Assembly: GCA_018857735.1 (NCBI GenBank)
Contig: JABMCL010002049.1
Location: 2,287,001-2,351,000 of the forward strand
DNA from: Alviniconcha marisindica
Lineage: Eukaryota; Mollusca; Gastropoda; Provannidae
DNA: 64,000 nucleotides
Direction: 5' to 3'
The notes beneath the pieces were generated by a model that ran no database searches, was not told where the DNA came from, and saw only the letters and a list, made by a program, of their open reading frames with translations. Below are positions 25,103-35,932 of the stretch, in pieces; the stretch's first letter is position 1, and each line of letters begins with the position of its first letter. The translations under genes and the position numbers were made by a program.

Positions 25103-28100
25103 CTAAAACTTCATCAGGTGAGGATATTCTCTGTTTTTCAAGGAAAACATGGCCCCCAGATAGCCAAAGAGCAGCTTCTTCTCAGGGTGCTGGCGAATCA
25201 CATCCAACAACTGTTTGTCCACTTCTGCCTGATCCTGTTTGCGCTCATCGGACACAGTATACACCTGCAAACAGAATGTTGCCTGTCAGTATCAATGGCA
25301 TCATACATAGTTCACAAACTAAAAGTACAGTAAGAGGATCCCCCAATACGGGTGCCATTACAGCTTTTCCATATTTTTCTTAAAACTCTACACTTGAGAC
25401 ACACATCAGTGTCTTAGTAAAAGGAATGATACCCCTGCCACTGAACTGCAAATGTGTTTTCAGAAAATCATATTTGTCATCAAGAGTCAGAGACTCTAGT
25501 CTGATAATCTCATCACAAAACATCAAAATGCAGCAATGACATATTCTACAACTAAAAGTACTTCTCTTTACTACTTGGTTTTGAAGTTAAATCAGTACAT
25601 GAAAGTTCCTTCCCTACAGTTTGATGTCATGTGGAGAAGTGTGTACAACCAGTGTGACTGATACACAACAATGCTTGGATGACAAAACTGAATTGTGTTC
25701 CACTTATGTCGGCATTTATTTTAAAAGCTGGACTCGATTAGCAGAGGTCAGTCATGGTTTAAGTGCACATACTTTTGCATTAATTTAGTGTCCAGTAATT
25801 TGAAACGGGACATGGCACAGCAGGGCTCCCATTAGTGAGTATTTTAAGGTCCCTAGGACTCACTGCTACAACTTTTAGAGGGTCCCCGGGCAGTTTTAAA
25901 GAGTCGTCTAATACGAAACAGCTGTGCAGAAGTATTCTGCTTTGCATATGATGCCCTTTGTTCCTTCTACAACTCAGTAACTCTTACCTGGCATGCATGT
26001 AAATACAAGGTACATAATTCCCACCCCCAAAACTGCAGCTGCAAATGTGTTTTCAGAAATCATGTTTGTCATCAAGAGTCAGAGACTCTAGTCTGATAAT
26101 CTCATCACAAAAACCCAAATGCAGCAGCCACATTCCAAAAGTACTTCTCTTTCCTACCTGGTGTTATTATCAGGCATGATTCCACACAAGGTTCACAAAA
26201 GTTAGAACTGGTATGAAAGTTCCCTCCAGTCTGATGCTGTGTGAAGGAGACTATTACCAGTGCGATTGAAATGTAACAACTGGATGACAGACTGAATTGT
26301 GTTCCATCAACATCTGCACTTTTAACATGTCCTCGACTAGCTGAGGCCAGTTGTGGCTGAAGGTCACTACTACATTCACAAATAAAAACAGATGAAAAGA
26401 CCTCGCTATACTAAGCTGGAGAGCAGAGTCCTCACCTATCTTACAGGGTCACAAGTCCACTCCTCAAAAAATTGCAATTTATCCCCCCTCCCAATGGACA
26501 TAAAAGTGACAGGCTGAATTTTTTCTAAATTTGCTTTTAAATTAATGTCCAGTGAATAAAACTGGTCAATACTGCTTTTGTTCCATCAGACATCAGTTCT
26601 TGGTGCCATTTTTGTGTAATATATTTTTTCTTTGACAATAGTGGGCAATGATGAAGCCGCCATCATTAGGATCCTGCTGCCGAACCAACTTCCTCACAGA
26701 GACAAGGAAGGTGTGCTGTAGGCATGGCCAACACTAAAGACACATGCCATTATACAGCACTGGGAAAGCATCAACAGATGGGTCAAATGGAACAAAAAAG
26801 CAAGATGTGAATGCATCATCTTTAATGTTCTGTTTAACTAGAACACACTGCAACTGAAAGACCGTCAAGATATTTCCAGTGTGCAGTGTCCTTCAAAGTT
26901 CCGGTCAGCACTTCTGGCAGTTCACAAAATCGGAGTCCACCTCAGTTATGAAGTCAATGAGGGCCCCCCCCCCGACTAACCTTTCATAAACTGTACACTT
27001 TCTACACACATGCAAACATGTCCATTAACAAGGAATGGCCCCTCCCCTGAACTGAGCTGCAAACGTGTTTTCAGAAAGAAACATTGTCATCAAGAGTCAG
27101 AGACTCTAGTCTGATAGTCTCATCACAAAACACCAAAATGCAGCCATCACATTTTAAAATGCACTTCTTTTTATTTACTTCCATCTCTAAGTACTTTTTC
27201 AGAAAGAAACATTGTCATCAAGAGTCAGAGACTCTAGTCTGATAGTCTCATCACAAAACACCAAAATGCAGCCATCACATTTTAAAATGCACTTCTTTTT
27301 ACTTACTTCCATCTCTAAGTACTTACTCCAGAAAATGATGCTGCATATGTTACAATCAATTAAAACTTTTTGTGTACGACAAATTCAATAAACTCACTTT
27401 CTCAGATTATCACACTTTGTTTTTGACACATGTCCGTCTGATTTTGCTCATCAGCTGTGACACAGTCAGAGTTGCACTTTACATTAGGGAGCACCATATC
27501 CACCTTTTAGTAAAAAAATTATGGAACTTTATCAACGATCAACATTCCACACACTTAAAGCACTCTGAACATCATGGCCAAGAGCCATCTCCTAACCCAC
27601 CAAAATGTAAACAAACGGAGCAACCATGCCAGGCAATCAGTTGATACTCAGCCCACTGTTTGTTTCAGTGCTTCGTTAAAAAAACTGTCCAGTCCCCAGG
27701 AATATTTCCCAGCTAAGCCAACTACACCATGATTACCTCTTTCTTGGTGTCGAAGATTTCACCCTCAGTGTGCTTGGGCTTTCGCAGCTTCTGCCGGCGG
27801 AAGTACTCATCGTTGAGGCGGTCGGGGAGCTTGACACTCTTGAGGTCCAGCTTGGTCTTGGTGGCAATGACGTAGGCCTGGTTGATTCGACGGAGGGGGC
27901 AGCCATTCAGGTGGTAGGGACCTGGCAGAAGACAAGATGTCTCCATTAATGCTTTCAGTGTCCGCATTGCATTCATTTGTTGGCCTTCACCACCAGCACA
28001 CTCAGACCCATATAAAAAAAAAAACTTCTGGATGTCCGACAAACATTTCTTATGGGCAGTATGTATACAGTGTACATTATTCATAGTACCTACTGTGGTG

Positions 28101-30537
28101 AAGCAAAAAGTAAACTTTTACCAAGACCAATGTGAGATGGATTACATACAATGCTAAATGATCAACTATTCAGCTGAACCTTAAAATTGCAAGCTTTGTC
28201 AGAAGAACCAATCAGTCAGACTGAATCAGACTGGGGCGGTAAGCAACTCATCATCAAAGCAAGCAACAACTTGTCTGTCCACAAGTACATCTGTACACTG
28301 TGCATTTATGCAGTAAGATTTATAAACATCAAGAAACTTGCAGTCAGTCAGTTGACTGTAAACTGTAGCAGCTGGTTTAATTGCTGTACTTTACAAAGCA
28401 AGGAGTACAATGCAATTTGCTCTTAGACTATCTTGGCACTGATCTGCAAATGAAATCCCTTCACTTTAAAGCAGCCCTCCAGCCAAGAGTTCGGAAAAAA
28501 ATATGTATAACATGGACTGTAAAAAGACAATTATTTTGATCAATTTAGTTTCCATTGATTAAGATACATTCTATCTACATGTCACCAACTAAGACTGAAT
28601 GTCTTCAACAACAGATCCACTCTTCGTATCCAGGAAATACTTCAGTTTTTTTAAACACCAATAACTGGCAAGTAATGGCACTGACAATACCACTCTTTGG
28701 GCTTTTACTGAAGTTTCAAGTTATAAACACATACTACAGGAACTACATAGATAATGAAGTCTTGTGACGGGCACGCAAGTGCAGATAATTTAATAGTTTT
28801 GCACTTAATAAACCCATAATCATAACAGTTGTACTTCTTTCTTTTTTAATTTTTTACAGCAGTTCTCAACTATGACTGACCTAACACATGTGAGTGTCAA
28901 AAGAATTACAGCAAGCCTTCTCTGTACAGTGCAAAGCATTTCTTAACAAATACATGCACTACCAGTACCACTAAAAGGTCAAATGCATCCTGCAAGCTTT
29001 ATCAGATTCACCAATCAGTCATGACAGAATCAGACTGGGGCGGTAAGGACCTCATCATCAAAGCCAGCCTCATTATGTGCCATTCCATTTACAGAGGAAC
29101 AGACATGAAAACCGCATCCAGTTAGAATCATTATTAAAAGACTAATAATCGAAGCTGTTCTCAAGGAGATAACAAAGGCAGTTTTACCAATTTAACACCT
29201 TCAATCTTCAAAAGGACTATAGCATAGGCAACATCAAACACACACTGACAGTCACCAATGCACTCAAACCACACACTGTACCTGTGACAAGGAGGAGTCC
29301 AGAGTTCAGCTGCTTCAGAAACACTACCCTCTGCAACAAACAAGGTCAGAAGATGCCTAATGATTAAGTTGCTTACTTCACTTCAGAAGGCCAACATCCC
29401 ACTACTGAAGAGTTGGAACTGACCGAGATTCTTGGTTTGGCAGATGATCAACACCAGAACAATGTCATTTTCTCCATGAAAGTTAAGCATCCATCCACTC
29501 ACAGTCAATCAGAAGATAACAATGATGTTAAGCATTTTCACTTTCAGGAACTTTTACAGACATGGACATATATTTTACAGATATGTACTGTATTGTATGC
29601 CATTTGGTATAGCATTACATTTCTCCGGCTATGGTCTTTTGTAACTTGTCTCCCTTTCAACAGAGACTGAAATTTCCGACAATGAAAACAATGGGGAGAT
29701 TTATTGTTTACAGCAATTCAACAAAGTAAACAGGAAGCACCTTCACATCTGTTGAACTTACAGACATTGCGTAAGTGTTGCAGAAGTAAACATGACAAAT
29801 GCTCCCTTCCAACAACAGTCTGAAATGGCCGACAGCAGACGAAGGTACAGTATATATATGTCAAGAAAACAACAACGGAACATGTTGATGTGTTAGTATT
29901 TTTACATCTATTTACCTCACAGAGATTGCTATGGTGCTACAGAATTAAAACATGACAAATCATGTCCAGAACATTGGCTTGCCCATACTTTGCAACTAAA
30001 ATGCACGTTTACTGTGTGCACCACCACCACCACCACTGGCAGTGCATCTGTCACAAGTCTGTGTAGATGGGGTGTAGCTTATGAAACTTGCATGGGCCAA
30101 GGAACGATTTATAGAATTTGACAAATGGTTGTTCAACAAATCAAGTGGCAATGGAATTCAATAAACTTGCTTTAAATGAAGTGTCCCATACCCACGAAAG
30201 AACATGCTAGCAGGCCGTTCTGTATGCACACCGTTTGCTGTCTCTTCTTCTTCTTTCATTTAAGTCTCTGTACTGCAATGCACTAGGGGCTTGGCAATTC
30301 AAATGCTATGATGTTTCTATGGTCTACAATGTAACAATAGCATACCTTGCCCTTATGTCTGCCTGCAACAAGGATCAACACAGTGCCGGGAGTGATGGAT
30401 GCACGAAGTTTGTGCTTGTGCTGGCTGAAGAACTTTTGTCGTGGATGTAGCCGTTTCTTTCCATCCTCAGTGGGATAATGGCGAGGTAAACGGTTCTTTT
30501 TGGCTGCCTTGGCAGCGGTTCCAGCAGGTGGAGCCAT
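25103..30537 (-). CDS. RPL6: 60S ribosomal protein L6 (eL6)
   Basis: Large-subunit ribosomal protein eL6. Four coding exons on the minus strand: 30346-30537, 29282-29330, 27737-27921 and 25103-25264 (588 nt, 195 aa; phases 0, 1, 0). Family blocks appear in order: [94 protein letters not shown] and the C-terminal [20 protein letters not shown]. It lacks most of the long basic N-terminal extension of vertebrate L6 (288 aa in human). The start ATG at 30537 follows immediately after a 3' splice site (ATATTTCAG), so the 5' UTR is on an upstream exon, as is common for ribosomal protein genes. Introns 2 and 3 host box C/D snoRNAs in the same orientation. Confidence 0.95.
25455..25522 (-). ncRNA. Box C/D snoRNA, family B copy 1
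   Basis: Minus strand, RPL6 intron 3. Box C is GTGATGA (25510-25516), box D' CTGA, a C'-like TGATGA, and box D CTGA (25460-25463). The terminal stem pairs TGTTTT with AAAACA. The antisense element before D' is CAGACTAGAGTC, a 12-base complement of the 28S rRNA segment GACUCUAGUCUG as I remember it. By the D+5 rule the target is the U in GACU. Four copies share this core. Confidence 0.8.
26047..26114 (-). ncRNA. Box C/D snoRNA, family B copy 2
   Basis: Same core as the copy at 25455-25522, with box C GTGATGA, the CAGACTAGAGTC guide, D' CTGA, C' TGATGA and box D CTGA followed by AAAACACA. The sequence between C' and D differs slightly (ACAAACATGATTT). It lies in RPL6 intron 3 on the minus strand. 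Confidence 0.78.
27066..27132 (-). ncRNA. Box C/D snoRNA, family B copy 3
   Basis: Box C, guide, D', C' and D are intact and identical to the other family members; the D-side spacer is ACAATGTTTCTTT. It is part of a ~128-bp tandem duplication with the next copy. RPL6 intron 3, minus strand. Confidence 0.78.
27195..27260 (-). ncRNA. Box C/D snoRNA, family B copy 4
   Basis: The core is identical to copy 3, but the 3' flank is AAAAAGTAC rather than AAAACACG, which weakens the terminal stem. Of the four copies it is closest to the upstream RPL6 exon (27737). It may be the least stable one. Confidence 0.7.
28192..28260 (-). ncRNA. SNORD31: Box C/D snoRNA, U31-like, copy 1
   Basis: Minus strand, RPL6 intron 2. 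The terminal stem is GCTTTG with CAAAGC, box C is TGATGATGA, box D' CTGA, and box D CTGA. The guide before D' is TACCGCCCCAGT, complementary to ACUGGGGCGGUA of the 28S P-loop. The fifth base from D' pairs with the second G of GGGG, equivalent to E. coli G2251. Human U31 has the same GAGTTGNNTACCGCCCCAGTCTGAT arrangement as I remember it. Confidence 0.88.
28994..29064 (-). ncRNA. SNORD31: Box C/D snoRNA, U31-like, copy 2
   Basis: A second copy in the same RPL6 intron: TGATGATGA box C, the same ACCGCCCCAGT guide and CTGA D', GACTGATTGG around C', and box D CTGA. The terminal stem is GCTTT with AAAGC. Flanks and spacer differ from copy 1 (GGTCC for GTTGC before the guide), so it is a diverged duplicate that kept the functional boxes. 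Confidence 0.85.
29650..29975. repeat. Diverged ~150-bp duplication in RPL6 intron 1
   Basis: Two blocks (about 29650-29800 and 29801-29965) share CAACA.AGNCTGAAAT..CCGACA at one end and AC.TNACAGANATTGC ... AACATGACAAAT at the other. On the minus strand the first block can form a TGTTTAC/GTAAACA hairpin followed by ATA. Since introns 2 and 3 hold duplicated snoRNAs, these could be further small RNAs (H/ACA type), but I cannot identify boxes with confidence. Confidence 0.35.
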
Positions 30538-30772
30538 CTGAAATATTAACAAAAATAAACGTTAGTCTGCTGAAGTGCTAGCTGATCAAGAGGCTGAACT
30601 TCAGCAATATAAGCAGGCATCCATCGGATAAAACGTGAATACATTCCAACAAAATAGTACTAGTTCAATCAGTCGACTTTCTGTTTAGTATTGGTTGAAT
30701 GGCTATAGTCTGATGGCAACACAGAACATATATGAAAACGGATATTTTCCCAACCACGTTCGTGTTCCCTAC

Positions 30773-30965
30773 TTTGCTTTCTTGATGCGAAGGGAAAAGG
30801 AAGTCACGTGGTTTTACAGGGGAGACAAGCCCGTATTTACTTCCGGTTAATAGCTTGGTGGTGTTCGGGGGTTCGAACTTTGTTGAGGTGTGCGACGCAC
30901 CGAAACTTCCAAAAGCTGATTATATACTTAAATCTGTATTCTCCGTGAATTTTCAGCCGTGCACC
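30773..30965. promoter_or_regulatory. Divergent RPL6 / INO80E promoter with 5'-TOP start
   Basis: On the minus strand CACGTG (30805-30810) is followed at once by CTTCCTTTTCCCTTC (30803-30789), a 5'-terminal oligopyrimidine start site expected for RPL6. The noncoding exon would end at about 30773 before GTAGGG. An ETS-type ACTTCCGG (30839-30846) lies between this start and INO80E, whose ATG is at 30966 on the plus strand. The two genes are separated by less than 200 bp from start site to start codon. Confidence 0.65.
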
Positions 30966-31215
30966 ATGATGACTGTACCAGGTAAATTTAATTAGTGACA
31001 ACTGACATAGCGTACTGGACCACATGAAAGGAATCGGACTTTTTGTTGTTGCTGTGTGTGTGTTAATGGAGAAACGGGTAAACCACACAAACGCGCGCGC
31101 GTACATGGTAAGCCGAACAGTTTGAGCAAATGTCCACAGGGGTTGTGGTGATATAAACAACAAAGAAACAAAAGTTAACGATTCAGTTTTCTTGAGATTT
31201 TCGTTTAAATTAAAC

Positions 31216-31274
<59 letters not shown>

Positions 31275-34200
31275 ATAAATACACTGTTACTATAATACTA
31301 AACAGAAAAAGTATAGCAGACCACGATAGAAGATGAAAAGCTCCACAGCAGACTGTTCAGACCCAGCTCCAAGCTGTTCCCTGCTTTTTGCAGACTCAAC
31401 TGACTCGTATGATTCTGAAAGTGAAACCGAGATTAGTTTTGTGCTTCAAGTTCAAAGCTCAGTAATTCATTGTTTGTTCCCTTCTTTTTACAGACTCATA
31501 TCCTGAAACCGAGATTGACTACAAGCAGAAATACAAAGCATTGAAAAAAAGATTAAGGCTGCTTGTGTATGTGAGTATTGCCTGGTCAGAATTTTATACC
31601 ATGTTACTTGTATTTGTAAGTTATAACCATGAGTGATTACCAATGGACACATAAATGATAATTACATTTTGTTTAGTATCCATTTAAGAATAATTGATTG
31701 TGTCTTGGATTTCTTTTTGTGTGTGTATGTTTGCATTTAAGTAATTTAACACATACTCAAAATTGTGTTTTTGTTTAGTTGTGTGGCTGTGAGGCTGACT
31801 AGCAAACACTGTATACATCATATTAGTTATTACTTGGCTTTCCCAGGAGACCACGTAAGAAAGATCTTTTAAATTTTGCATGACACTGACAGTAGCTCCC
31901 ACTGAAGATCTGAACTTTACACTTTCATGCAGGTGTCTTTGACCTTGATTTTATTTGAAGGTGCAAACTCTGTCAAAAGATAAAACTGAAAAGCGTTGTG
32001 TTGTATTGTTGCGTACTTATGAAATCTTAACCTTATCAGCTTGAGTTCAAAAATTGTTTGGAGCGAATTAATAATAATATGTTTCCTGTCTTGATTTGAA
32101 ATTTAACCCACTTGGCCCCAGACTGCCCGTCGCCACCTGCTCTTTTGCCTTACCACACAACCCCAGACCACCCAGTAGCAGCCGGCTAGCAGACTATCCA
32201 TACTAGCATCTCAGCTTATGCAAATAGGAACAGGATTCTCACGAGACTTGTAGCCTCGTTTCCATTATTGTTTACTACATCCGGTGATGTCCTTTGTTTG
32301 AAGTTGAGTTGAGTTTGAAAGACGCTGTGAATTTTCAAAGTTGCGAGATGGACACGCGATAGATGCATGAAAATAAACAAAAGCCCGACTGTTAGCAATG
32401 GCGTCAGAGCTTCATCCTTTGAGATTTGAACTGCAAATTTGGCTGAGTTGCTTACTGTCGGCACCCTCACAAACTCATGGAACTTCATCTTTGGAGTTTC
32501 GAACTGGAAATTCTGCAAAGTCGGTTACCCCATAGGTACCCCAAAACCTGACATTCAGATGCAGATATTTCTGACTTGGGATTAAGTTTTTTTAATGCTT
32601 TTGTTTATGTGTGAAAAAAATCAAAACCTGTTGGATATACAAAAACACTGTATTCGCAAACTGGGGAAAATACAAAGTAAGCCAAAACTTTTGTTTGGTG
32701 TTTATTATTGATTTTTTAAGTTGTATACCAGGATCATTTGACCCAGTTACTTCCCTTCGCATGGGATTTCATAGCAAAAGAGCAGCAGCTGGTCTGGGGC
32801 CAAGTGGGTTAATGTAGATCTGTCTTTTTTTTCTTCTTCAGATGACACTTAATAATGGATCTGGCCTTCTCAACACAAGTTTTGTTTAACCCTATGTCAG
32901 GCAGAAGAGATCAAAATAAAAACTTGTCTTCTTCAAGGATTTTGTTTTTCAATACTTCAGTGTTGATTTTGTGTTAAGTTTCTAAATTTAGTTTCATTGA
33001 TGGGGGATAGTGGGGCTGGGTGCACACAAGAACAAGTGTCCCCAGCTTGCCAGTGTTGCACATACCACCTGGTGGATATCATGCAGGAAAGGTCGGTGCT
33101 TGTGACATCTGAGGAACAAGGTCAAGGATGCCATACAGCCAGCTGTGACACTTGACAACGATTCCTACAACCAAGTCCCTCTTGCTGTCACTGACCCAAG
33201 AGGGTTTTAAATTGAACAGAACATTTTAAAACCTAATCCTTGATTTGTATTTTTTATTTTGTTCTTTTCTTCTGCCTGCTGGGGAAATGCCAGCCTTTGT
33301 GACAAAAACAGGTTTTGAGAAGCTTAGTAATTAGTTCCTCTAAGAAATCTTTTAAATTTGGCATGATCATAATCTGTCGAGCATCATGTCTTCATTTTAC
33401 TTTATATGATGTTGACTCATTTTTAAGGTCATGGGAGAGGGTGAAAGGAATATCATTCTTAATGTTCTCTTGATCTTGATATGGTACGTCGCCGGACCTA
33501 ACTTCAGGTATAAATGCGACAGGAGGGGAGTGCACACGTGTGAGTTAGATGGTGGTTTTGGTGGCGATCCATCGTCTGAAGCCCTCAAGTGTGGGGGCCT
33601 TTTCATTCTCATTTGACAGACATCTGTTTGCCCTTCTTGCTGACTGAAGTGAATTGTGTGGGCAGTTTTTAGTTCTGTTAAGAACACTTATTGCCCCTGT
33701 TTCAGGAGCAAGAATGTTTCCTGGAGGAGATGCGCAAGGCTCAGAGGAAGCTGTTAAAGGTTGCCAAAGACAGAAGGTAAGGGCATGGTAGACTGATAGT
33801 GTGCAGCAGTGCTGCTGCCCATAAGGTTGCCAAAGACAGAAGGTAAGGGCATGGTAGACTGATCATGTGATAGTGTGCAGCAGTGCTGCTGACCATAAGG
33901 TTGCCAAAGACAGAAGGTAGGTAAGGGCATGGTACACTGACAGTGTGCTGCTGACCATATGCTGTTCATATAACTTTCATCAGGATATAAGTCACTTGCC
34001 ACTGACAACAGAGGAACTTGTCTTCATCACATTCCATTCTTTCATGAGCATTCACAAACAGTACACAACAAATATCAGTCCAGTTGTTAAAAGGCTGAAT
34101 GATGATAGTAAAATAAATTTCAGTATGTTCAAATCTCATTTGTGCAACAGAAATTGCGATTTACCAGTATGCTTACATGCACCAGTGCACCTTCATGCAT

Positions 34201-35231
34201 ATATATATATATTTATATATATACACGTGCACATGTGCTTGCGCACTCACGCATGCATGCACGCTTCTCTGACTGTTTGCTTTTCCTGTAGAAGGACACA
34301 AAATTAGGTTTTAGTCTCATTATACAAACTATAAAAAATATTCTTTACACTTTATTAGTAACATGAGTGAACATCTCTGTTGTGGCAACTGTGCAAATGA
34401 GCAGAATGGTGGCCTGGCCTGTCATGTGTTTTTAACTTTATTTCAAGGTGAAAGGGTGCATACCTCATGTCATATAACAGTACCAACACTGATAGTAGAA
34501 ATCACATTCATTCCTGTAGCTGTCCAACTGTTGTCAGCTGTATTCATGCACAGAAACTAACATGTAAAGGTTCACATTTCATTTTCATGTCTTTACAACT
34601 ATAAACATATTTGTGTGTTTGAGTTATTTTTAGAATTATGGTGTGTGTGTGATTTTTGTATGGGGTCACTCTGTGTGTGTGTGTGCTTGTTGTTTTTATA
34701 TATAAAGGTTTGTGTGATTTTATTTGATTTTATGGGGTCACTGTGTGTGTGCAGTTTCCTGCTGGATAGACTGATGCAGTATGAGAAGGTGGAGGACTCA
34801 TCTGGAGACTCCGACGCCACAGCATCCAGCGACAGTGATGTGGATGGGCATCACAGAGATGGAGTTCCCGCTAAACGGTTAATCTCTGTTTCCTCTTGTT
34901 TGTTAGTCATTGTTAGGTTGAGTGAAAAAGGATGGTGATGAAGACTTTGTAAAATGCCACTACAGAGTACAGTCAAACTCAGTTAGACTCAACAACAGAC
35001 CCATCTGTTCAACATGGATTTGCTGGTGCTGTGATACATGATCAGGTGATGGCAGCTGATAGCAACTGGCAGGTGCTCAAGATGCACAGACAAGCCAGGG
35101 GAGGGGGTTAAAGCCAAAATATCAGTAAAACATTACAGCAATACACAGTCTAAATTACATTACATAGCTGAATAGCTCTCTCTCTCACTCACCCCTTCTC
35201 TTTCACTTACACACAGACACACATGCATGTA

Positions 35232-35310
<79 letters not shown>

Positions 35311-35850
35311 GCTTGTACTCAACCCCATGCCTCTCTTCCTCACTCTGAGTCTCTCCCTCAACCACCCCATCCCACCCCCCATCTCGCCAACTAATCGCCA
35401 GGACAAAGTGTAAATTACCAGCCTGCGTGACTGTTTCAGAAAACGTGTGAGTGGCCATGGTAGTGGGGGTGCACACCCCCAGGCCTCGGCCTCAGGGGAA
35501 GGAGGGTCACAGATGGCCACGCACTCCAACATTGCCAGCATTATCCTGGCACAGGTATGTGGTTCGTATCCTCAATTTTCCAAACAGCATGGCGGCAGTG
35601 AGGGGCAAGTGCCAGAACTGTTGTTTTTCATGCGATACATTTCTGACATATATCTGGACATTGGTGTTTTTGTTTGTTTTACCATTACCAGTTGTAGTGT
35701 GTTTGTTAGTATGTGCAGGATCTGCCTCGTGTTCTTTTGTGTCTTAATTGTTTGATTTTACAACTGGTGCATAAACTCACTGATGCATGTCTGAATGAAC
35801 TTTGCACCATGCCCCACTCCTTACACTTGCATCGTTGTTACTTGATGGGA

Positions 35851-35932
<82 letters not shown>

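Larger units (their letters stand above)
27066..27325. repeat. ~128-bp tandem duplication carrying snoRNA copies 3 and 4
   Basis: TTTTCAGAAAGAAACATTG through CTTCCATCTCTAAGTACT is present twice in a row with very few differences. The near identity indicates a recent duplication of one snoRNA with its flanks. Confidence 0.85.
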
